Source: an uncultured Bacteroides sp.
Lineage (GTDB): Bacteria > Bacteroidota > Bacteroidia > Bacteroidales > Bacteroidaceae
Reading direction: 5' to 3'
DNA length: 16,075 nt
Assembly: GCA_959606905.1 (NCBI GenBank)
Contig: CAUHML010000067.1
Span: 1-16,075, forward strand
In this document: one piece after another, positions 1-7,898 of the stretch
How positions within the stretch are numbered: the first letter of the stretch is position 1
Layout of the letters: each line of letters begins with the position of its first letter
Position numbers and translations under genes: made by a program
The notes under the pieces: model-generated
The model's input: the letters and a program-made list of their open reading frames with translations, nothing else
Database searches by the model: none
Told to the model about the DNA's origin: nothing

Positions 1-3
1 AAC

Positions 4-42
4 TTGAGACATGGGGAACTATATTGGTTTCTCATGTCTCAA
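4..42 (+). promoter_or_regulatory. Long RNA hairpin upstream of the first SusC gene
   Basis: Bases 4-13 (TTGAGACATG) are the exact reverse complement of 33-42. Read as plus-strand RNA the pairing continues inward through 14-20 with 26-32 using Watson-Crick and three G-U pairs, giving about 17 continuous pairs and a 5-base loop (21-25). On the minus strand those G-U pairs become C-A mismatches, so the full stem favours a plus-strand transcript. It is followed by AAATGATAAC rather than a run of T, so it is not a standard intrinsic terminator. It could be a leader element of the susC operon, the 3' end of an upstream transcript, or a protein-binding palindrome. The structure is seen directly; the role is inferred. 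Confidence 0.5.
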
Positions 43-72
43 AATGATAACAATAAATGGCTTCTCATACAC

Positions 73-110
73 CCATCAGTGATCGTCACCACACTGAAGG
101 TGATAAATGG
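73..110 (+). promoter_or_regulatory. Two mutually exclusive short hairpins in the leader
   Basis: TCAGTG (76-81) is complementary to CACTGA (92-97). GTCACC (85-90) can pair with GGTGAT (99-104) with one G-U pair. The arms interleave, so the stems compete or, less likely given the one-base linkers, form a pseudoknot. They lie 54 bases or more upstream of the chosen start at 164. Six-base stems can arise by chance, so this is a weak call. Confidence 0.2.
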
Positions 111-163
111 GACGGCCTCATCATCAAGCAATCTACTATGGTGTTAACTCAAAATTTATACGT

Positions 164-2971
164 ATGAAGTTTTTAAGAAAAATTTTGTTGGTTGGACTAC
201 TCCCTGGTTTTCTTATAAGCCAGGCACAAAATGTCCAAAACAAAGAAGATGTACCCTTGGATTTAGGATATCGTGTACTCCCTATGGGAGATTATAACGG
301 TTCAGCCTACACCATCTCGGGTAAACAGTTACGCAATCTACCTGTTACAAATCTTTCGGCAGTATTGGCCGGACTGGTACCTGGTTATTTTGCTCGACAA
401 GTGCAAGGTGGTGGATTAGTGAATGAACAGAATTCATTTTGGATAAGAGGACAAAGAAGTAATTCGCCTGATGTATTAGTACTGGTTGATGGACAGGAAC
501 GGGATTTTGCTGTTTTGTCATCACACGAAGTAGAATCAATTACTGTATTGAAAGATGCTGCAGCAACAGCCTTATATGGAATGCGTGCAGGCAGTGGAGC
601 TATTCTGGTTACAACTCGTAAGGGAGCAAAGGGAAAACCGCAGGTTGAATTGACAGCTCAAATTATAGCTCAACAACCACTTAAAGAGTTAAAGTCATTA
701 AACGCAGCCGATTATGCGAGACAGCACAACATAGCCCGCTATAATGACAATATGGATCCCCTGTATTCGAACTATGATATAATGAATTACGCTAAGAATG
801 ATCCTAATTCCATTTTATATCCCAATGTAGATTGGGCTGATAAATATTTGAAGGATATCCGATGGAGCCAGCGCTATAATCTTAATATCCAAGGAGGAAC
901 AGAAAAAAGTACATATTTCGTGAATGCAATGTATACTCGTAACAATGGCTACTTCAATACAGATGATTCACATGATTATAGTACCAATCATTCTGCCGAA
1001 CGGTTTAATATCCGTTCCAATATCGATTTTGCCGTAACTCGCACTACCCAACTGGATGTAAATCTGTATGGCTGGTATCAAAGTCAGAATGGCCCTGGCA
1101 GCGGAGCTGAAAATATCTATAAAAATCTAGTCACATTACCGCAAGGAATCTTCCCAAAATGGTACAATGACCAAGGATATACAGATCAATACGGCAATGT
1201 TATCAATGCAGAAGATGGGAAAATTGTAGCAGGAAATGCATTCCGTGAAAATCCATGGGCAATGCTAAATCGCTCCGGCTACTTCCAGGACAAACAATTG
1301 TATGGTTCTTTCCGCACAAAACTCTCACAGGATCTTTCCTTCATAACAGAGGGATTAAAAGCTTCTGTTGCTCTATCCATGGATTCACGCACAATTTCTT
1401 CTATCAGACGTACAATAACTTTCGCATATTACGAAAAGGATGCGACGAATGAGAATGTTCTCCGCCGGACCCGCGAAGATGACTCGATGATAAACAAGGT
1501 AGATAATACCAGTTCTTTCCGCCGAACCGGTATCGTGGCTCAATTAGATTATAACCGTACCTTTGGAAAACATGGAGTTTCGGCTTTAGCTTTCTATGAA
1601 CAATATGAAAGCAATGATGAAATGGTATTGCCAACCCGATTCCAAAGCGCAAATGGTTGGTTCGGCTATAATTATGATAAAAGATATGGCATCGATGTTA
1701 TCGGAGCTTATCAGGGATCTCACAAATTTGGTCCAGGACACAAATTCGGTTTCTTCCCTACAATATCTGCCGGATGGACTGTTTCTAACGAATCTTTCTG
1801 GAAAGATGCAAAAAAAATGGTGCCCTACCTGAAGCTAAAAGCATCTTATGGACAAGTCGGCAACTCATCCGGCGTAGACGCCTTTTATTACAGGGGACGT
1901 ATGTGGCCGCAAAACGAAGTCTATATTACAGGGGTAAACATGGGAACAAAGCTTGGAGGATACATTCAGGATATACTTCCAAATCCCGGATTGACTTGGG
2001 AGAAAGCCAGAATTCTGAATATCGGAATAGATACCCGACTATTTTCAGACCGGTTATCTGTTACAGCAGAATTTTTTAAAGACAACCGTCATGATATGTA
2101 TGTAGTAAATAACAAAATCAGTTCTCTTGTCGGCAATGTAAAGGAATTTAAGCAGAATATAGGCAAAATCAATAGCCATGGAGTAGACTTATCTGCCATG
2201 TGGAATTCAAATATTGCAGACTGGAGCTATTTCATAGGTGGTACATTTTCTTATTCTACGAATGAACTGATTGCAAATGGCGAAGTAGATCAGCCATACG
2301 AATGGTTGAAGAATCAGGGACGGCCTTTAGGAGAAAATCGAGGATACATTGCAAAAGGCTTTTTCAATTCTTGGGAAGAAATAGCAGCCTCTCCTGTACA
2401 AACATTCTCTGATGTCCAACCAGGTGATGTACGTTATGAAGATATAAACAAAGACGGACAGATTGATGTAAACGATATGGTACCTATCGGTTACGGAGAC
2501 ATTCCCAGAATCATGTATGGTATTAACTTAGGAGTCGGCTACAAAGGATTTTCGATCACCGCATTATTTCAGGGAGCCGCAAAAGTCTCTCATCAATATT
2601 CGGACATTGTGATGAATCCTTTCACAGATAACGGAACCATATTTGAGCATCAACTTGATTACTGGACACCCGAACACCAGCATGCAACATTCCCACGTTT
2701 AACAACACTGGACAATGCCAGTCTTAATAACAGGCAGATAAGTACATTAAATGTAAAGGATGCTGATTTCTTAAGATTAAAAACACTGGAAGTTGCCTAT
2801 GACTTTCCTACAAAAATGATACAGAAAATCCATCTTAAGGGATTGAGACTTTTCCTTAGCGGAACGAATCTGATTACCTGGACAAAATATAAATGGGTTG
2901 ATCCTGAAGCTCCTTCACTGGCAGCTCCTTTGACGAGAAACATGAGTATAGGTTGTTCCTTAAAATTCTGA
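164..2971 (+). CDS. SusC/RagA-family TonB-dependent outer-membrane transporter 1, without N-terminal extension domain
   Basis: This is a 935-residue outer-membrane glycan importer that should work with the SusD lipoprotein encoded 4 bases downstream, using TonB energy to move oligosaccharides into the periplasm. The start at 164 is preferred over an in-frame ATG at 107 because it puts a clean signal peptide (residues 1-21, cut at SQA/QN) at the N-terminus. The plug domain runs from about residue 44 to 155, with IRGQRS, VLVLVDG, VLKDAAATALYG and AILVTTRKG. The beta-barrel follows and ends in a terminal Phe (SLKF), as usual for barrel proteins. An acidic loop D-x-N-x-D-G-x-I-D begins at residue 760. 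Unusually, there is no carboxypeptidase-regulatory-like domain and no DEVVVVGYG-type TonB box between signal peptide and plug; LDLGYRVLP (32-40) sits where the box would be expected. Family assignment is secure; the substrate is unknown. Confidence 0.95.
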   Translation: MKFLRKILLVGLLPGFLISQAQNVQNKEDVPLDLGYRVLPMGDYNGSAYTISGKQLRNLPVTNLSAVLAGLVPGYFARQVQGGGLVNEQNSFWIRGQRSNSPDVLVLVDGQERDFAVLSSHEVESITVLKDAAATALYGMRAGSGAILVTTRKGAKGKPQVELTAQIIAQQPLKELKSLNAADYARQHNIARYNDNMDPLYSNYDIMNYAKNDPNSILYPNVDWADKYLKDIRWSQRYNLNIQGGTEKSTYFVNAMYTRNNGYFNTDDSHDYSTNHSAERFNIRSNIDFAVTRTTQLDVNLYGWYQSQNGPGSGAENIYKNLVTLPQGIFPKWYNDQGYTDQYGNVINAEDGKIVAGNAFRENPWAMLNRSGYFQDKQLYGSFRTKLSQDLSFITEGLKASVALSMDSRTISSIRRTITFAYYEKDATNENVLRRTREDDSMINKVDNTSSFRRTGIVAQLDYNRTFGKHGVSALAFYEQYESNDEMVLPTRFQSANGWFGYNYDKRYGIDVIGAYQGSHKFGPGHKFGFFPTISAGWTVSNESFWKDAKKMVPYLKLKASYGQVGNSSGVDAFYYRGRMWPQNEVYITGVNMGTKLGGYIQDILPNPGLTWEKARILNIGIDTRLFSDRLSVTAEFFKDNRHDMYVVNNKISSLVGNVKEFKQNIGKINSHGVDLSAMWNSNIADWSYFIGGTFSYSTNELIANGEVDQPYEWLKNQGRPLGENRGYIAKGFFNSWEEIAASPVQTFSDVQPGDVRYEDINKDGQIDVNDMVPIGYGDIPRIMYGINLGVGYKGFSITALFQGAAKVSHQYSDIVMNPFTDNGTIFEHQLDYWTPEHQHATFPRLTTLDNASLNNRQISTLNVKDADFLRLKTLEVAYDFPTKMIQKIHLKGLRLFLSGTNLITWTKYKWVDPEAPSLAAPLTRNMSIGCSLKF

Positions 2972-2975
2972 TAGC

Positions 2976-4730
2976 ATGAAAAAATCGATAATTTATTTGG
3001 CAATAAGCGCAACACTAACATTTTCCGGTTGTGATTATCTGGATGACATGCCCTATGACTGGGCCCAGCCTGATGATATTTTTACGAATGAACAGAACTA
3101 TCTAAAACCGATTAATCAGGTGTATGCATATATTCCCGAAGGCTTCAACCACGTAGGAAATGCCTTTTTAGATGCAGCCACCAATGATGGAATAAGCACA
3201 ATCATAGATTCGGATATTCATAAATTGTCTCGTGGGTATATCACTTCTTCAAATCCGATTGAAGAATGTTGGAATAAGTCATACAAGGGAATTCAACAAG
3301 CCATTTTTGCCCGCAAGTATTTGCGTGAGGCTGACTTGGTGTTACAAAATAAGACACAAGAAGACATCCAGGCATTTAAAGATACCTATTGTGCGGAAAC
3401 TGAATGTTTACAAGCCTTATTTGAGTTTAACCTGTTAAGACACTACGGAGGCTTTCCTATTGTCGATCGTATTTACGAAGTCGACGATCCTGAACTGCAG
3501 ACAAAGGCAAGAGACTCTTTTAAAGACTGCGTCAATCACATCGTACAGTTATGTGAGAGTGCTGCCGCTGTATTGAAAGTTGATCCGGAAGGTGGGAATG
3601 GTTCTTATGGCCGTATGACTAAAGGAATGGCACTTGCTATTAAAGCCAAGACATTACTCTATGCCGCAAGCCCACTCTACAACAGAACGGATAATAACGA
3701 TCCACTACTAGGCTATACTGACGGCTCGGATGTGACGGAACGTTGGAAACTTGCAGCCAAAGCTTGTGCAGATGTAATCAATCTAAATGCAGACGGAACA
3801 ATATCTCCGAATGGAAGTAAAAAATATAGTCTGATAGCTCTTACTGCTGCTAAAACGTACGACAAGATCTTTATCAATGCCAATCCTAATCCGGAATATA
3901 TCCTATTCTATACGGCTGCTAAGGACAATGCTCTGGAAAACAGACATTATCCCCCTACAATCTCAAAAGATCAGGGAGGAGGTACAGTACCTTCACAGCA
4001 ATTGATCGATGCATTTACCATGAAAGATGGAAGCGATTATACCCATTCTTCTGACGGTGCAAGCATGTATACTAACAGAGACCCGCGTTTGACAGCAATT
4101 ATCGGATATGACGGTTCGGTTTATGGAAAGAATACCATTTATACGCGAATTAGTGATAACACAACCATAGACGGACTCAACCAAGTGAAGAACCGTTCGA
4201 CCAATACGGGATATTATTTAGCTAAATTCCTGGACAAAACACTGAACTTCGGACAGGCCAATGTGGGTACCGTTTTCCACTTATTCCCTATGATTCGCTT
4301 ATCTGATATCCTACTTTCCTACGCAGAAGCCATGCATCACGCTTACGGCATGAATGCGGATCCAGAAGGCTATGGTTTGACAGCAATAGAAGCCGTACAA
4401 AAAATACGTACCAGAGCAGGATTCGGAACAAATGATAAATTTCTTAATGGGGTGACAGATAACAACTTTATGGAAAAAGTGAAGCAAGAACGCCGTATCG
4501 AACTCTGTTTTGAAGAACATCGTTACTTCGATTTGCGACGTTGGATGGATGGCAATCAACTTAGAGAACCTATTATCGGAATGAAAGTAGAAGAAAATGC
4601 TTCCGGGCTTCATTATACACGCATTACAGTAGATGAAGCACGCAATTTTAAAGATTACATGTATTATCATCCTATTCCTCTGAAAGTAATCAAGGAAAGC
4701 CCTTCCATCCAACAGAATCCAGGTTGGTAA
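2976..4730 (+). CDS. SusD/RagB-family surface glycan-binding lipoprotein 1
   Basis: This 584-residue lipoprotein should cap the SusC-like transporter encoded just upstream and help bind the glycan at the cell surface. The N-terminus is a lipoprotein signal peptide with lipobox FSGC and acylated Cys19. The next residues, DYLDD, are acidic, consistent with the surface-export signal known in Bacteroides lipoproteins. Typical SusD features are the helical TPR-like N-terminal part with LLRHYGGFPIVD, the segment KAKTLLYAASPLYN, the RDPRL motif, and the C-terminal signature ERRIELCFEEHRYFDLRRW starting at residue 505. It ends in the usual QNPGW. The gene starts 4 bases after the upstream stop, so co-transcription is almost certain. 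Sequence differs clearly from the second SusD in the locus, so the pair is not a recent duplication. Confidence 0.95.
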   Translation: MKKSIIYLAISATLTFSGCDYLDDMPYDWAQPDDIFTNEQNYLKPINQVYAYIPEGFNHVGNAFLDAATNDGISTIIDSDIHKLSRGYITSSNPIEECWNKSYKGIQQAIFARKYLREADLVLQNKTQEDIQAFKDTYCAETECLQALFEFNLLRHYGGFPIVDRIYEVDDPELQTKARDSFKDCVNHIVQLCESAAAVLKVDPEGGNGSYGRMTKGMALAIKAKTLLYAASPLYNRTDNNDPLLGYTDGSDVTERWKLAAKACADVINLNADGTISPNGSKKYSLIALTAAKTYDKIFINANPNPEYILFYTAAKDNALENRHYPPTISKDQGGGTVPSQQLIDAFTMKDGSDYTHSSDGASMYTNRDPRLTAIIGYDGSVYGKNTIYTRISDNTTIDGLNQVKNRSTNTGYYLAKFLDKTLNFGQANVGTVFHLFPMIRLSDILLSYAEAMHHAYGMNADPEGYGLTAIEAVQKIRTRAGFGTNDKFLNGVTDNNFMEKVKQERRIELCFEEHRYFDLRRWMDGNQLREPIIGMKVEENASGLHYTRITVDEARNFKDYMYYHPIPLKVIKESPSIQQNPGW

Positions 4731-4762
4731 CGGGCATCAAAACTATTTAATAGATAGAAAAC

Positions 4763-7700
4763 ATGAAAAAGATAATAATATTATTCATATGCTTAACCAG
4801 CTCCATCTGGCATGTCTGTGCACAAACCAAAGTTAGCGGAATTGTTAAAGATGCCCAAGGAATGGAGATGATTGGCGCTACTGTCCTTCAGAAAGGGACT
4901 AATAATGGAATAGTGACTGGTTTGGATGGCAAATTTACTCTTACATTGTCCAACGAAGCAGAGCAAACACTTCTTATCTCAATGATCGGCTTTATAGAAC
5001 AATCTATTGCCATAAAAAAGAATCATCCTTTTATCAATGTCACTTTGGAAGAAGACATTGCACAATTAGATGAAGTTGTTGTGGTGGGATATGGAACACA
5101 GAAAAAAGTATCTCTGACCGGTTCAATTTCTAATGTCGGAACTGAAGACTTGAAAAGCATGCCTGTATCAAGTGTCACAAACGCTTTAGGTGGCCGCATC
5201 CCGGGACTAGTAACCCGACAAGAGAGCGGACGTCCCGGCGGTGATCAGGCTACGATGTTTGTTCGTGGTCGTGCTTCATTGAACGACTCTAGCCCCTTAG
5301 TACTGATTGACGGAGTAGAACGACCTATGGCGCAAATCGACCCTGATGATATTGAAACTATCTCCGTGTTAAAGGATGCTTCTGCAACAGCCGTATACGG
5401 TGTACGAGGAGCCAATGGTGTGATATTGGTAACTACCCGGAGAGGTCGTGAAGGAGAAACTCAAATTTCTTTCTCATCTGAATTTGGTATTACTTCCTTC
5501 AATCGCATATCCCAAACCCTAAATTCAGAATCCGTTTCAAGATTCATGCGTGAGGGTGCTATCAATGATGGCTTTGACCCTTCCGATACCGGTAATACTC
5601 GCGGCCTTTTCCTGTCAGAATATGACAACTATCTATATCGTACCCAGAAAAGTCCGTTTACACACCCGGACAATGACTTTGTAGATATGTTTACGAAAAA
5701 TGGTCTCCAACAGAAATACAATGTAAACCTATCGGGCGGAAATAAAACAGTACGTTACTTCGTCTCTGTGGGATACTTCACTCAAACCGGTATGTTTGAG
5801 ACAGACGTAGACAAAATTAAAGAGCATGAGACAATACAAACTCTTTTAGAAGCCTCGCCCGATGTAGCAAAAGGCTTATACAAAGAAGGTTATAATTCGG
5901 AATATAAGTACAGTAGGCTCACCACTCGTTCGAATATCGATATCAACCTAACTGAAGATTTCAAGGTATCCGTGAATCTTGCTTATCGTTTCGGAAGTCA
6001 GAACCGCCCCTATGGCTATGATGCTGACGGACAGGAAGCACTGCGTCTGTTCGGCATGTTCTACCGCAATTCTCCTCAAGCATTCCCAATCTTAAATGCG
6101 AATGGAACTTATGCCGCCGCCGATGGTATATGGAGACAGAATCCACTCGTGACATTATGCTATTCAGGATTTTTTCTTAATTTCAATAACAAACTTGAGA
6201 CAGATTTTGCTTTTAAATATAACCTAAGGAAACTGTTAAAAGGATTAAGTATAGACGGAAAATTCTCTTACGATGCAGGCTGGAGCAATAACCGAAGCAT
6301 ACAGCAGCGTCCCAATATCTATCAATATAATCCTGTAAACGGGACTTATAAACAAGGACTTGAAATGGTGTTGCCAACAAAAGCCACCAATAAAACGGCA
6401 GCTACACATCGGAAGTATGCTGAAGCGGCAGTTCGTTATAAGCAATCCTTCTCCGGACATAATATATCTGGACTGGTACTTTATAATATGAGTTACACTT
6501 CCACTCCCGGTGGACGCTATTCTTATGTACCTCATATCTATCAGGCTTTAGTAGGACGTGTTAACTATGATTATGAGAATCGCTATCTATTCGAAGTTAA
6601 CGCAGGCTATAACGGCTCAAACCGTTTCGCGGAAGGACACCGTTATCAGCTCTTTCCTGCAGCATCAGTGGGATGGGTACTGACTAACGAACCTTTCTTT
6701 AAAGAAAACCCTATCTTAAGTTTTACTAAACTACGCTTCTCTTATGGTGAAGTTGGTAATGACAAGCTGGGAGGTTTCTCTTACTATTATCGTTCAGGAT
6801 ACGATGAAGGACTAGGCTACACTTTTGGAGAGACACATAACCCTGCGATTAAAGGTCTGATTCAAGGAAAAAGCGCCAATGAAAATATCACATGGGAAGT
6901 TGCACGGAAATATAACTTAGGACTTGAGACCAAATGGTTGAAAGATAAAATATCTGCCAGTATCGACTTTTTTAAAGAACGTCGTAGTAATATCCTATGT
7001 GAACCGGAAAGATATTCTCAAGCAGCCGGTTCAAACGGATTGGCTCCCATAAACTATGGTGTCGTAACAAATCAAGGATATGATTTGGAGATAGGCTATC
7101 AAGATCAAAAAGGAGATTTTGGATATTCTATAAAAGGGATTTATGGATATGCACACAATGAAATTGTAGAGAAAAGTGAATCTGTAAAGCCCTATGCCTA
7201 TATGTCACAAACGGGAAATCCCATCGGGCAGTTTATCGGCTATATTTCCGACGGTTTCTTTAGCTCTTATGAAGATGTAGCAAGTTCTCCCGTTCAATTC
7301 GGACAAGTAAGCCGACCTGGAGATATTAAATATAAAGACTTGAATCATGATGGAGTGATCGATTCTAACGACCAAGCTCCTATCGGCTATAATCCGGTAC
7401 CCGAAATGACTTTCTCTCTTGCTGCCGGTTTGAACTGGAAAGGAATTGATTTTAGTATATTGCTTCAGGGAGCTGCCCGTTCATCCATCTATCTGCAACA
7501 GGATATTGCATGGGATAATTTCTGGGGTAATTATTACGAAGAGCATATCGGAAGATGGACACCGGAAACAGCCGCAACAGCAACGTACCCACGTTTCACT
7601 AAAGCAGCTACTGCCGCGCATCCTAATTATTATAAATCTGACTATTGGTTGAAAGACTCCAAATACTTGCGTCTGAAAAACATTCAGTTAGGTTACACTA

Positions 7701-7879
7701 TACCTCGCAAACTATTGAAAAAATTCGGAGTACGTTCACTTAGAGTATATGCGAATGCCTACAATCTCTTTACATGGGATAACGTAAAGAAGGTAGATCC
7801 TGAATCATCGAACAATAGTAATGGACAATTCTATCCACAACAAAAAGTAATAAATTTTGGTATCAACCTGAATTTCTAA
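4763..7879 (+). CDS. SusC/RagA-family TonB-dependent outer-membrane transporter 2
   Basis: This is a 1038-residue SusC-like importer of standard architecture. Residues 1-20 are a signal peptide (cut at VCA/QT). Residues about 22-95 form a carboxypeptidase-regulatory-like domain (VSGIVKDAQG, GATVLQKGTNNG, GLDGKFTL). A textbook TonB box, DEVVVVGYG, lies at 103-111. The plug runs to about residue 229 (FVRGRAS, VLIDGVERP, VLKDASATAVYGVRGANGV). The 22-strand-type barrel follows and ends in INFGINLNF. A Ca-site-like acidic loop D-L-N-H-D-G-V-I-D begins at residue 859. It is 32 bases downstream of the first SusD and 19 bases upstream of the second, so it belongs to the same operon. It is likely to pair with the second SusD; whether it carries a different ligand from SusC 1 is not visible from sequence. 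Confidence 0.97.
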   Translation: MKKIIILFICLTSSIWHVCAQTKVSGIVKDAQGMEMIGATVLQKGTNNGIVTGLDGKFTLTLSNEAEQTLLISMIGFIEQSIAIKKNHPFINVTLEEDIAQLDEVVVVGYGTQKKVSLTGSISNVGTEDLKSMPVSSVTNALGGRIPGLVTRQESGRPGGDQATMFVRGRASLNDSSPLVLIDGVERPMAQIDPDDIETISVLKDASATAVYGVRGANGVILVTTRRGREGETQISFSSEFGITSFNRISQTLNSESVSRFMREGAINDGFDPSDTGNTRGLFLSEYDNYLYRTQKSPFTHPDNDFVDMFTKNGLQQKYNVNLSGGNKTVRYFVSVGYFTQTGMFETDVDKIKEHETIQTLLEASPDVAKGLYKEGYNSEYKYSRLTTRSNIDINLTEDFKVSVNLAYRFGSQNRPYGYDADGQEALRLFGMFYRNSPQAFPILNANGTYAAADGIWRQNPLVTLCYSGFFLNFNNKLETDFAFKYNLRKLLKGLSIDGKFSYDAGWSNNRSIQQRPNIYQYNPVNGTYKQGLEMVLPTKATNKTAATHRKYAEAAVRYKQSFSGHNISGLVLYNMSYTSTPGGRYSYVPHIYQALVGRVNYDYENRYLFEVNAGYNGSNRFAEGHRYQLFPAASVGWVLTNEPFFKENPILSFTKLRFSYGEVGNDKLGGFSYYYRSGYDEGLGYTFGETHNPAIKGLIQGKSANENITWEVARKYNLGLETKWLKDKISASIDFFKERRSNILCEPERYSQAAGSNGLAPINYGVVTNQGYDLEIGYQDQKGDFGYSIKGIYGYAHNEIVEKSESVKPYAYMSQTGNPIGQFIGYISDGFFSSYEDVASSPVQFGQVSRPGDIKYKDLNHDGVIDSNDQAPIGYNPVPEMTFSLAAGLNWKGIDFSILLQGAARSSIYLQQDIAWDNFWGNYYEEHIGRWTPETAATATYPRFTKAATAAHPNYYKSDYWLKDSKYLRLKNIQLGYTIPRKLLKKFGVRSLRVYANAYNLFTWDNVKKVDPESSNNSNGQFYPQQKVINFGINLNF

Positions 7880-7898
7880 TGTTTGAAATGAATAATTT

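Noticed and set aside
20..27. TATATTGG as a possible -7 box for the SusC 1 operon
   Set aside because: It differs from TAnnTTTG at a key position, lies inside the long hairpin, and any -33 element would be outside the window. No convincing promoter for the first operon was found in 1-163.
4..42. The inverted repeat as an invertible-promoter recombination site or transposon end
   Set aside because: The two arms are only 19 bases apart, too close to flank a promoter, no recombinase or transposase gene is visible, and the G-U pairing points to RNA.
53..110. Direct repeat ATAAATGG at 53-60 and 103-110, spaced 50 bases, as HTCS operator half-sites
   Set aside because: An 8-base AT-rich repeat in a 160-base region is not rare by chance, and the same word was not found before the sulfatase genes.
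4743..4753. Short palindrome CTATTTAATAG between SusD 1 and SusC 2
   Set aside because: Five-base arms, AT-rich and without a T tract; too weak for a terminator or operator call.
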